Assembly: GCA_023853785.1 (NCBI GenBank)
Contig: JAJIRX010000622.1
Span: 1,550,001-1,614,000 of the forward strand
DNA: 64,000 nucleotides
Reading direction: 5' to 3'
Source: Psilocybe azurescens
Lineage: Eukaryota; Basidiomycota; Agaricomycetes; Agaricales; Agrocybaceae
Position 1 is the stretch's first letter. Each line of letters opens with the position of its first letter. The position numbers and the translations under genes were made by a program. The notes beneath the pieces were generated by a model that made no database searches, was not told where the DNA came from, and saw only the letters and a list, made by a program, of their open reading frames with translations. Of this stretch, positions 11,711 to 21,747 are shown piece by piece.

Positions 11711-13332
11711 ATCGAGAGAGAGGTTATGGCTGTCGTATGCACTGTTATAGACTGGCAGCTATGTCGAGAAGAAGGTTGAGCTGATGTCGGATGGTAGGGT
11801 GGAGGGAAAGGGGCGTGGCTTATGGAGGGTCCCTGGTGTTTGTTGTTTGCCAATATTGCCTTTTTGGGCTTGCTGCGTGCTTACCACTTCTTCCAACGTT
11901 TATCGTTCTCTCAGGTTTCTGTGTCTTATTTGCTCATCTTGGATCCGGGTCTCGCTTTGAATTACTACATGTGAGCCATTTACATCCAGTCCTCAAACGT
12001 GTGTTCTGCCAGAATACGACGCTCTCTACATGGGATACTGGAGTGTTAGTAATCCATACTTCACGTTTCAGATTCGCCTTGTCTCCCCATATCAGTAACT
12101 GACAGTAGAAAAGTTTCTGGTTGCACGATACAGATTGCTGTCGAAAGTGTTCTGCGAGCCGTAGTAGACCGTAGGCCTGCGTCATCCAATGGGCATTGCC
12201 AATTCGCGTTCGGGACCGCTGACGTCATTACTCTCGACAATTATCAATATTTGCATCTGGGCAAGGATGCAACATTCCCAACTTCCAAGTCCCTTCAACC
12301 ATGATGGCTATACTAGGCACGGAATGGCTTGGTGTCAATGAAACGAAGGACGAGTAACTCACGCGGGCAGTGGCGCTAGGTTTCAAGCGTGCCTGATCTC
12401 TATAGGCTATCAGACTACAAGTTCAAGTACTTATTAGTAGCCGGGTGCCGTTCAAAATCACAGCGACGAGTCTCTGAGGGCCCAGGATGGCGATAGCTTG
12501 AGGAGGTGTGGACATATGTGATATCGGCGTCTATATTTCACTCGTCATTGCCATGATGGCGCATCACCGCATTTAGAAAATCAAGCAACAGGTGTCCCAT
12601 CGAAGTGTAAAGCAAGCAATTTACCAGGAGATATGTATCATTATTTCTACCCTGTATACCAACCTCTCGGAGCAACCTTGGCGACAATACAGGAAATGGC
12701 ATTTATCAGGAGGGGCTAGCCGCTTATTATCTAATGACCCACATGGCTACGAGAGCTAACTTCTCTACAAAACAGCAAATATTCTGCAACGGGTTAGTGT
12801 GGTGCTGTAGACTCTTCAAGAAGTGTAAGTTGCTTAGCAGTGAAAGAATGAGGGTCGTATTGCACCTTATGCTGCATTAAAATTTAATAAAAATAGTATG
12901 AACGTTGCTTACAGGAGTAGTATATACATGTGCTGCCATTATGCAAACAACACACTATAATACAGGTCCGGTTTATATCTTCCAAGACCAGATCACCCCG
13001 TAGAGTCCAGTTCGGCTGGTTTGGACCGTTCGATTGTATGATCATGGCAGCCTGAGAAGTCGTGGCATTTTCGAGACTCCGATTCGGGATTCGCCTTTCT
13101 GCCGCTTTGCTCACTCCTTTCGTCGCATACACATCAAATCCTTCTTACAAGGATTAAATGTCCGGGGAAGACCCGGTCAACTACTTCGTGTCCGAACTGT
13201 TTCTACTGTCTAGCTAGTGCAGCGATCAAGTATTCCAGGTGAGAGTTATACTGGAAATTGTATAGTTCGTTAACTTCACAGGGACAGATCTTTCGGCTTG
13301 TGGGAGGCATTGCAATGTCGATTATTTGAAAC
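11711..13332. other. Intergenic, upstream of maf1 and left of transposon
   Basis: No gene is supported. The part next to 11711 is the maf1 promoter. A perfect TGACGTCA palindrome (CRE type, bZIP target) lies at 12220-12227, about 510 bases upstream of the maf1 start. Open stretches near 11791-12102 and 12884-13132 show no recognisable protein similarity. Confidence 0.4.
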
Positions 13333-13339
13333 CTCTAGG

Positions 13340-13800
13340 GGCCCCAGGAGGTCAGAAATTCCGCCGTCCAAAAAGGCTAATTTTCTGACTCCATAAGGAG
13401 ATAATTCCGCCACTAAGAGACAGAAAGAAAGGGCGGAATGAGGTCGGAAATACATCCACGAAATTGAACGTTTCCTACCCTTCCTTTTTGGGACTGACCC
13501 TGTCGTAAGGAGTGAAAATTCCGAGCTTTAGAGATAGAAAAAAAGCTAAAAAAAAGGTCTTATTATACGACATAGAAAGTCAAAAAATCAGTACTCAATA
13601 AATCAAGATGATCTGAAAATGAGCGGTTAAAAGGTTCTTTTTAAGACCTAAAATGTTGGAAAAATAGTACTCAGCAAATGAGGAAGGTCTGAAAATGAGC
13701 ATTTCTTACACCGTTTGGAAGGCCAAAAATCACAACTTTATTGAAGGAAAGATATCCAGATTTTACCATTTTTATCACACTTAAAATGCAGAAAATCACA
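13340..13800. repeat. Left subterminal degenerate repeats
   Basis: Several variants of a GAAATTCCGCC/GGCGGAAT motif occur at 13340-13530. After them a pair of imperfect direct copies, at about 13576-13620 and 13650-13700, shares AGTACTCA followed by TCTGAAAATGAGC. Similar GGCGGAAAT and GGAATTTCC words fill the right end at 21190-21402, which suggests transposase binding arrays at both ends. Confidence 0.5.
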
Positions 13801-13858
13801 ATCTAACATGTATGGAAATCACATTTATTAATAATATCATGACTACGAGATCTGATCT

Positions 13859-14941
13859 TCACAGATCGTCGAGATACATATCAGGGTCAAATGGTACTTC
13901 ACCCTGGGAGTCCGAAATCTCGTCAGAACTGGCATTGGGGATTGTAGCATTTGTTCCATCATTGGCAATACGTCGGTGGTAGGCTCGGATATGTTTGTGG
14001 TGACGTTTGATGTACTCTTCGATAGGCCAATTATGTGCAAACCTTTTCAGGTATGGTTGTCTATCCCTGGCCTCGAGTACGACTTAATAACAGTAACATA
14101 AAAAGATGAAAAAATAAGGCTTACCAAATGGAAGATCTTTGCTAACTTGTTCTTGTCCTGGTGTGCCCAACGTACCATATAATCAAGGCCTGCTCGATTG
14201 AGCACATCTTTTATGGTACGCTGTAGTGTATGAATGAGTAACCTTGTATTAAGAAATTATTACGGTACTTACACGGATGGACAAAAACCTAATTCGATCA
14301 TTAGCTAATCCCATGTCTTCCTGTAATTTAATACATCTTCCTTCGGGACGGGGGATCAGCGCTGGCTGTGTCATGGGCTGGTTTGGGCGGGATGTATCGT
14401 ACTGAATCCTAAGACTTTGTACTTCAGCTATATGAATTGTAAATCAGTCAAAAGAAACTAGGCTGACATGATACAACAATTACATACCCAATAAACGATC
14501 CCTCTCCTCTCGAATCCGCTGCAGTTCACCAAGCTGATCATTTGCATTTGTGTCGGAGGAGTCACCATTCGGCTCGGAACTGTTGCAAGAAGTCAATTGA
14601 GCATTGATTTTTTGTAGAGCAGGACCAGATGAACCACTAGTGTCCCTGTTGTGGACACCTAACGGCTCATTGGTAGACATAGCCAATGTGCCACTTGGGT
14701 CCTGACAATGGCCTTGACCTTGAACACGATTAAGCAGTCAGAATTGAACAAGTAGGACAATCACCATACTCACCAGTCCCAGAGCCTGTAGGTATGTTAA
14801 CCCTCTACGACCACGGGGTGCCAAAGGTTGAATGGGGTGAAGTGCTTGTGCAGCATTGGCTTCAGCATTTTGATTTTGATTGGTGGCAGAGCGGCCATCA
14901 TTTGGACGTGCAGAAGATAGACGTGCAGATGTGCGAGGCAT
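13859..14941 (-). CDS. Second CACTA element protein (TnpA-like position), function unknown
   Basis: Starts at ATG 14939-14941 with MPRTSARLSSARPNDGRSAT, then a Gln/Asn/Ala-rich tract and LAPRGRRGLTYLQALG. Later exons give MSTNEPLGVHNRDTSGSSG, a predicted coiled segment DQLGELQRIREERDRLLG, AEVQSLRIQYDTSRPNQPMT, ALIPRPEGRCIKLQEDMG and a last exon with PIEEYIKRHHKHIRAYHRRI and FDPDMYLDDL before the stop at 13859-13861. The basic, low-complexity N-terminus plus coiled coil suits a DNA-binding accessory protein, and its place divergent to the transposase matches the second gene of CACTA elements. I recognise no named domain. Splice joins are partly guessed. Confidence 0.55.
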
Positions 14942-15390
14942 GATATATAATGACAGAGAGCAGACTTAGACAATGAGGCAAAAATTTTTGAATCCGGGTC
15001 GCATGCACAGATTTAAGTTAAATAAATACAGAAGATACTATACATTTTCCAGAACATTCGCTCGCTTCCACACATTTCCATCCACTAGCAAAAGCAGAAA
15101 TATCCCCATCTGCAATAAATACATAAGTTTACACAAACTAAGCACCGTGTTTGCCGTTAATCCGTATGGCAGCAAATTGGGTGTGGTAACATTCTGTGAT
15201 ACAATTAGCTTTGGCTCAAATTCACTACAATTCAACGTACCTCCAGCTTAAGATCACACACACACACTCGTAGTTGTTGTTTTCGATGATGGCTTTCACA
15301 ACATTGTTGGCAAGGTAGAGCGAAGCGTGCGGCATCACCCTCTGGGTTTCAGACTCGGACATTCGAGGAAGGGAAGCGATCCACAAATCA
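14942..15390. other. AT-rich transposon segment and unassigned open piece
   Basis: This should be the promoter side of the - strand element gene. At 15240-15390 the - strand is open and reads ASLPRMSESETQRVMPHASL then YLANNVVKAIIENNNY, directly downstream of the dehydrogenase remnant. It does not match the C-terminal half of aspartate-semialdehyde dehydrogenase as I know it, so it may be a piece of another captured gene. Confidence 0.35.
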
Positions 15391-16330
15391 TGGCCTGCAC
15401 GCCTGCATGGTGGTGACCATGACCGCCTCGAGGGCCTGAACACCCGCTCTCCATCGCTGTGAGCGGGATGACATACCCTGTCATGGAGCAGTTCGTGTTG
15501 GTCACGATGAAGCCCAACTTGAGCAGCGGCGAGAACAGCGCCTGCTGCTGCGGGATGATGGCGAGGTGGCCTATGCGAGACAATGAGCAGGACTTACGGG
15601 TCCCAGCCGGAAGTTCTTCACATTGGAGAAGACGGCGAGAACAGTGCCTGCTGCTGCGGGATGATGGCGAGGTGGCCCATGTTCACAAGCGAGACAATGA
15701 GCGGGATGTACAGGTCCCGGGCGGAAGTTCTTCGCATTGTGGAAGACGGCAAAAACAGCGCCCTGCTGCTGCGGGATGACGGCGAGGTGGCCTGTGTTCA
15801 CGAGCGAGACGATGAGCAGGTCGTGCAGGTCCCAGCGGAAGTTCTTTGCATTGAAGAAGACGGCGAGAACAGCACCTGCTGCTGCAGGATGACGGCGAGT
15901 TCATGAGTGAGACGATGAGCGGGACGTGCAGGTCCCGGCAGAAGTTCTTCGCGTTGGAGAAGACAGCGAGGTCCTCGGCTCTGAACGCCTCCTCTAATCG
16001 GGGAAACAGAAATGGAAATGGAGTTAACGAGTCAACATCCAGCATACTCAAGGAAGACTCACCCCAGCGACATCCGCATCCAAGCCCTAAAAGACCATCT
16101 TGCACTCCCACACCATGACCTCCTGCACCGCCTCGCGGGACCGGCATGCTCTGCTTCCAGTTGACCGCAAGCCTGTACGGCTTGCCTGCGCTGCGCAGGC
16201 TCACGCCGAGCGCATCGACGACGAACCACGGGTGCACGGACAGCAGCGTGACAAAGCGCTGCCCCACAGTGTCCTTCGCCCTGAGCACGCCCCACCTTGA
16301 TCAGCGCCGACGGATGCTGCACGCTGTGCG
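15391..16330 (-). pseudogene. Aspartate-semialdehyde dehydrogenase (Hom2) fragment captured in the transposon
   Basis: Read on -, the segment keeps clear pieces of aspartate-semialdehyde dehydrogenase, the enzyme making homoserine precursors for threonine and methionine. From 5' to 3' it gives PSALIKVG, then in a shifted frame DTVGQRFVTLLSVHPWFVVD and SAGKPYRLAVNWKQSMPVPR, an intron-like gap, EAFRAEDLAVFSNAKNF, repeated LIVSLVNTGHLAVIPQQQ units, LGFIVTNTNCSMTGYVIPL (containing the active-site Cys) and, in another frame, ALEAVMVTTMQA, where it ends. The GATGxVGQ nucleotide loop is altered (AKDTVGQ), several frame changes occur, and the C-terminal half is absent. It lies between two element genes in an otherwise AT-rich element, so capture by the transposon is the simplest reading. 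It cannot be a working enzyme. Confidence 0.8.
15525..15972 (-). repeat. Tandem array of a 114-bp (38-codon) dehydrogenase exon segment
   Basis: The word GAAGTTCTT recurs at 15610, 15724, 15838 and 15941, so the period is 114, 114 and 103 bases, with a further partial unit from about 15525. Each unit holds GCGAGAACAG, CTGCTGCTGC and GATGACGGCGAG words. Read on -, the unit is SNAKNFRRDLHVPLIVSLVN followed by TGHLAVIPQQQ, the segment of aspartate-semialdehyde dehydrogenase before the catalytic Cys. The 114-base period keeps frame; the 103-base one breaks it. The copies differ by several substitutions, so the array is not an exact recent duplication. Confidence 0.85.
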
Positions 16331-17005
16331 TGGATGCTTAGCGGTGAATGAAGATCTAAAAGAGGGCGAGTCAGTGACCAGTATCGTCGCAGGCAGGGAC
16401 ATCATGCGGAGAGCAGTGTCAGCGCCGTCTACTAGGAGATCGACATCGACGGTGCGATTGCTGTCTTTCTCTTTGTCGGACTCGTTCTCGCAAAGTCCGG
16501 CATGCGAGCTGCCATAATAAAGGGAAGAAAGTGGAGAGGGGAAAGGGGAGAATGTAGAAGGAACTCGGAGACTTACGTTTTGTCGAGATTGGGTTTGAGC
16601 CTGGGACTGGGAGTGCGCAGCGGTGGAGAAGGGAGAGTTTTGCTGGCCCTGAATTTCCACCTAAGATATGCTTAGCTTTGCAGTTAAGTATAGGAAGGCA
16701 ATAGAATACGTTACCTCAGACCTCAAGAATGGTCTCCACAAGTATGAACTAACTGATGCAGAGTGGATGGTTTCAAAGACACATTGAAGGTGAGAGATTC
16801 TTCGTTTACTTGCGATTATCATTTCGGTCTCACAGTCATGTGACAATAACAATCGTGACACCGTGCTTAGAAATTAGAGTCCATTAAATCTCCGATTTAG
16901 ATCCCGCACCTATATATAGCAATTGTGGTTTCCACAATCAATCTTTGATCGATAATCATTGATTCCCTTTCTTTCTCTAACTCTGCCCAACTCTGCTTTA
17001 AATCT
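16331..17005. other. Region upstream of transposase gene
   Basis: The left half is Ser-rich when read on - (about 16301-16657) but shows no family match; it may be leader or intron of the captured dehydrogenase or a second captured piece. The AT-rich part at 16860-17005 lies just before the transposase ATG and is its likely promoter. Confidence 0.35.
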
Positions 17006-20000
17006 ATGGCCCCAGAAAAAGCTCTATGTGCCTGTGGATGTGGCCGTCGAGTATCCCGTGCTACAGAACGTGCTCATCTCAATGGCCATGGTCCAACTGG
17101 TCTTGCCGCATCTGTGCTTGCTCAGAATTCATGGCTCCAAGTTGATAATGGACCTTCCACACAGAGCCAAAATGCTCATATGAGCAACCCCTCTGACCAA
17201 ATTCATCAAAACTCTGGAATAACCCAATATGAGCATCTTCAGATTTCTTCTGCTGATGATGCACCCACATTTTCAGACCCAGTCCCACCATCTCCTGATA
17301 TGTCAAACAGCACTCAGGTGCCTCTGCATGGTTTGTCTGCAACAGTTACTCAGCATGTGGAAACTGCAGCCCATAATCGCTGGGATCAAGATCAGGGTGA
17401 TGGAGATTCTGATTCAAGTGATGCAGAGGTGTTGCTATTGTCAGCAGACTTGGATGTTGATTCCATGATGGATCTGGATCATGAAGACAACATTAACATG
17501 ATCTCTGAGGATGAAACTAGGTCCGTGCAGCCAGGAATAAGTATTTGGGAACAACTGGTGAGGATTTTGAAGCAGAAGCTGCTTCTATAGCTGGTGTGTT
17601 ATTCATATATTATTGTCACCTCCAAATACTTATCCCACTCCTAGCATCTCAGTGTCTTGACCAAGATAATCTTGCTCTTCTGCGTGCCTTCAATCTCAAG
17701 GTTGAGTCCCATCTCCCTGACTACGTGATTTGATCAGTTTCAATATACTTTTCCACTTGAGCGTCTTCCTTCATTCAAGGCTGCACGATCTCGTGTCAAT
17801 TGGCTTTCAGGCTTCCATCCTATATATTATGACTGTTGCATCAATAGCTGCATATGCTATACTGGCCCATATGAAAAGCTTACTTCATGTCTGAATCGTA
17901 AATGTGGTGCTTCTCGATATGACTCTGCTGGCAAACCAAAGAGACAATTTCGATATCTGCCTCTCATACCACGACTTAGGGCACTCATGGCAAACAAGAA
18001 GCAGGCTGAATCTATGTGCTATCATGCATTTGAGCATATCCATGAGGATGGAAAGATCAAGGATGTCTTTGACTCTACACACTACTGCAATTTGTGCAAG
18101 ACATTTGTGACTGTTAATGAAGATCAACTTCCTTTCTGGTTCTTCTCTGATCCTCGTGATATTGCACTTGGCCTCTCAACAGATGGTTTTTGCCCTTTCA
18201 AAAAGCGGAAACAGACAGCTTGGCCAATTATTTTATTCAACTACAATCTTCCCCCAGAAGTACGCTTTCACAAGAAGAATATTATTACTATTGGTGTCAT
18301 TCCAGGCCCAAAGAAACCATGGGATGCCGACTCATACTTATGGCCACTTGTTGCTGAACTTATACAGCTCATGATTGGAGTAACAGCTTATGATCCAATA
18401 ACCCAAGCCCTTTTCCTTCTCCATGCCTATCTCATCCTGGTCTTTGGTGACATCCCAGCAGTCTCAATGCTTATGCGCATGAAAGGGACCAATGCTATTC
18501 ATCCATGTCGAATGTGTATGATTGAGGGTGTGCGTGTTCCTTTGGGCCACACTACCTACTACATCCCATTAGACCACCAGAACCACCCAGATTTACCAGA
18601 ACCCACTGTGTATGATCCACTGGCTCTACCTCTTTGCACACCAGAACAATTTATGATGCAAGCTCGAGAGGTTCAGTTTGCAAATAATGATGTAACACGT
18701 GAACAACTAGCAAAGGCATATGGAATTAAAGGGATCCCTTTACTCAGTGCACTCTCTTCGTTATCTTTTCCACACTCCTTCCCAGGGCGAAGTTCATGCA
18801 TCTCATATGGGAGAATCTTCTTCCAAATCTTCTTCAACTCTGGACAGCTGAATTCAAGGATATTGACCATTCAAATCATGACTATGTACTTCAACCTTCT
18901 GTTTGGGAAGCAATTGGAGCAGCATCTGCTGCAGCAGGCAAAACAATACCTTCAGCATTTGGTACCCAAGTTCCCAACATTGCAACTAAGCAAATTCCAC
19001 TTACTGCAGAGATGTGATCAATTTGGACACTATATTTAGCACCTGTGCTTTTAAGAGGAAGGTTCAAGAATAATAGATTCTATGAACACTTTCTCAGGCT
19101 TGTGCACCTTCTCAACTTATGTCTACAATTTGAAGTCACAGATGATGAAGTTGATGAAATTACTGATGGATTTGCAGACTGGGTGAAGGAATATGAGCAG
19201 TAAGTGATAGTTTTCATGTTGTGAATAGAACTGTGCTCATATAATGATCCAATGCCAGGATTTACTATCAATATGACCCCCAGAGGCTTCCTCTCTGCCT
19301 CCTTACAGTCCATAGTTTACTTCATATTGGTCCAGGAATTAGAGCTGCTGGTCCAGTTTGGGCTTATTGGGCCTTTCCAATGGAGAGATTCTGTGGTAAC
19401 ATATTGCCCGCCATCAAAAACCACCGCTCACCATACACCAATATTGACAACTTCATTACGGACCAAGCACAACTCATACAGATCAAATTAATGTATGATT
19501 TATATTCAGAGCTCTCATTTAAGAAATCTGAAGATAATGCAGCTGGTTTCCATGTTGAAAATTGTGTGTCATGTACTCTTTTGCTTGAATTTTACTGACT
19601 GTTTTATTGTGTGCAGATGATCATAGCCGTCTATTACCACCACGTCAACAAGAGATGCTATCACCTCATTTATGGAACAAGGTGTCTGCTGCACTTGCAA
19701 CATTTTTGGAAAGCCTATTCAAACTATTCACCAAGTGCTTCCTAATCCAGAAACCAAAGTCTTACAATTTGGAAAGGTTCAACGCATTGGAGGAGGTGAT
19801 ATCATCCATGCATCAGAACTTGTCAAATCACCAAATGATGCTCGTGATGCAACTTATTGCTGGGTAGGTATAAATTTACAATGGGTTATAATTAGTTGAT
19901 CATTTTTTTTTTTAATTAGTACCAACTTCTTGTTGACAGACATGCCCGTCATCGAAGCCGAACACCTGCATTTGAACAACAAGATTTCTATGGCCAGCTT

Positions 20001-20258
20001 CTCCATATTTTTATTTTAACTCTCCCAGCCAGTGCTACCCTTGGAACAAGCCATGAGACCACACTGTGTCTTGCTGCTATTCGATCTGTCAAACTTGATA
20101 GTCGAAATACCTTGGGAATAAAGTATTATGAGCAAGATGGCCCCATTGAGGTTGTTGACCTTAATGCTATTCAGTGTACTGTTGGTCGTGTTCATGATCG
20201 TGGAAAATGGGCTATTATTGACCGTAGTGGAGCTTTTGCCCAAGCAGAGATTGTGTAA
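17006..20258 (+). pseudogene. CACTA transposase, Tnp2 family (inactivated)
   Basis: DDE transposase of EnSpm/CACTA elements. The ATG at 17006 starts MAPEKALCACGCGRRVSRAT. A Cys-rich segment follows (YYDCCINSCICYTGPYEKLT with LNRKCG). The Tnp2 core reads STDGFCPFKKRKQTAWPIIL, FNYNLPPEVRFHKKNIITIG, VIPGPKKPWDADSYLWPLVA, LILVFGDIPAVSMLMRMKG and HPCRMCMIEGVRVPLGHTTY. C-terminal conserved parts are MHLIWENLLPNLLQLWTAEF, WTLYLAPVLLRGRF, GPVWAYWAFPMERFCGNILP and IKNHRSPY. Two lesions stand out. A one-base break lies before MHLIWENL near 18785-18788, and an in-frame TGA at 19015-19017 falls where the family usually continues into WTLYLAP. The final exon ends WAIIDRSGAFAQAEIV with TAA at 20256-20258. 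With these lesions the copy looks non-autonomous. Confidence 0.85.
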
Positions 20259-20325
20259 TAAATAAATGATTCACAAAAGTGCAGAAATGTTGCAGAAAGG
20301 TAAGGAATTCCACCCCATGCCCTGT

Positions 20326-20352
20326 TACTATCACTAACCCAGTGTTTGTAAA
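20326..20352. repeat. Inverted repeat, left arm, with CACTA core
   Basis: The arm begins TACTATCACTAACCC and continues through GTGTTTGTAAA. It is the reverse complement of 20960-20986 over 27 bases with one mismatch. CACTA lies at 20332-20336. The two arms enclose about 600 bases without a gene. Confidence 0.75.
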
Positions 20353-20959
20353 TTTTTAAAGACCAAAGCACATCTTTACAAGTTCTGCACTAATTTTTAT
20401 AAAATGTTTACTATTATGAAGCTTGGCATTTCAGCTGTAATAATATGTTTTTATTTCTAAGTGTTGACATTGAAAGAGAGGAATTGGGGAAAAGAAAGGG
20501 ACCTAGTGTTTGAAATAGTTGTCATGCACAGGTCACACACAACTTTGCAATCATCAACATGAATTGTAATGAATATTTAAACTCTGAGGGAAGCCTAAAT
20601 ATATATGCATGTCAGGTTTTAAAATCTTTGTTGACTATTTCAGTGTCTTGTCACACCTGTATTTTTACCATCTTTCCTCACACCTTATGGCTTCAAAAAA
20701 TTATAAGCAAGATACTAAATTACCTGTTATGCACAATAAAATAAAAATAAAAATAAAAAACAGGAGAAAAACAAGCCATTTGCAATGTCAGAGCCTGATA
20801 TTACACTTTTTGGCACATTCATTACAATATTTTGATCCTTACATTGAATACAAAAATATAAAAATTCAAATTAATGTGCATATAAGCTGTCTCTATGAGA
20901 GTGCTAAAAATCAAATTTAACAGAGCAGCGGTTGTGAAGTTATAAATGAAAAGTGTTTG

Positions 20960-20986
20960 TTTACAAACACGGGGTTAGTGATAGTA
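20960..20986. repeat. Inverted repeat, right arm, with TAGTG core
   Basis: It reads TTTACAAACAC then GGGGTTAGTGATAGTA and pairs with 20326-20352. TAGTG lies at 20976-20980, which mirrors the CACTA of the left arm. The bases outside the arms do not give a matching 3-base target duplication. Confidence 0.75.
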
Positions 20987-21189
20987 TATAGCACTCTCTG
21001 AGGTATCCAGCAGATGAAATATAGACTTCTTTGGGCAGAATAAAGGCAGAATATCTTTTTGGACATAAATTTAACATGAGTACAAAATTTCCACTGTTTT
21101 TAGTAAGAATATGATGGCGGATTTTTGATCTGAAACGCAATCTTTCTCCTGAGCCGTATTTCATACCTTAAATGTATGTTTTTGGCACT

Positions 21190-21402
21190 CGGAATTTCGG
21201 CATGCAATTCCTCCCTTTTTGATTCACAACTTTTGGGGCGGAAATACCCGTTTCAGACATTTAAGGGCGGTTAAAAATGGAATTTCCGGCCGATCGGAAT
21301 TTCAGCATGCAATTCCTCCATTTTTAGATTCACAACTTTTGGGGCGGAAATACCCGTTTCAGACACTTAAGGGCGGTTAAAAATGGAATTTCCGGCCCGA
21401 TC
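21190..21402. repeat. Two direct copies of a 105-bp subterminal repeat
   Basis: Copy 1 is 21190-21294 and copy 2 begins at 21295. Each runs CGGAATTTC, GCATGCAATTCCTCC, ATTCACAACTTTTGGGGCGG, AAATACCCGTTTCAGACA and GGGCGGTTAAAAATGGAATT. The copies differ at only a few positions. The GGAATTTCC and GGCGGAAAT words match those at the left end of the element. Confidence 0.85.
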
Positions 21403-21747
21403 GGGCTCATAGTGAAACGCTCCGGAAGTGACCCCAACTTGGAGGAGCATGGTCATCGGCTGGCGACTGCTGGCGAATGTTCGCATAGTATGAAGCCCCA
21501 ACTGAACAACATCGTCCGCCGGTTGACGATGCGAGTATTTTGGCCCGTCATTTACATTAGAGTACATACATACATACATACTAACAGAAGCTCAGAATGT
21601 TACACACAGGGGTCAGTACAGTTAGAGACTGGCACTTTAAGCCTGCTGTACATCGCGACTGCTGTTACTCAGTACGTCACGGGGATTCAATTTTGTCTCT
21701 CCGACTCCAGTCGCATCCTCTCCTAGATATGAACTAGCTTTATACCG

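Larger units (their letters stand above)
20259..21189. other. AT-rich 3' part of the transposon
   Basis: No coding segment is supported. It contains an imperfect inverted repeat pair at 20326-20352 and 20960-20986 (separate entries) and long A/T-rich stretches. Confidence 0.4.
13333..21405. mobile_element. Decayed CACTA (EnSpm-type) DNA transposon with captured host sequence
   Basis: The block contains a Tnp2-family transposase on + (17006-20258), a second divergent element gene on - (13859-14941), and noncoding flanks carrying repeated AATTCCGCC-like motifs: on the left at about 13352, 13404, 13431-13440 and 13518, and on the right as two direct repeats at 21190-21402. This two-gene layout with subterminal motif arrays fits basidiomycete CACTA elements. 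The outer ends given are where subterminal motifs begin and stop, not proven terminal inverted repeats, and I could not find a target-site duplication. The transposase carries a nonsense codon and a frame break, so this copy is probably immobile on its own. A broken aspartate-semialdehyde dehydrogenase copy sits between the two element genes. Confidence 0.7.

Noticed and set aside
11791..12102. 103-codon open frame on + rich in Leu, Phe and Cys
   Set aside because: Overlaps the maf1 promoter, has no recognisable motif and resembles a chance open frame.
12788..12800. GGGTTAGTG as a possible left terminal repeat of the CACTA element
   Set aside because: Only nine bases match the inverted repeat arm and the orientation is that of a right end.
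15459..15906. Repetitive protein on + across the 114-bp array (Arg/Ser/Gly-rich)
   Set aside because: It is the complement of the dehydrogenase-derived array; the sense strand with real homology is -.
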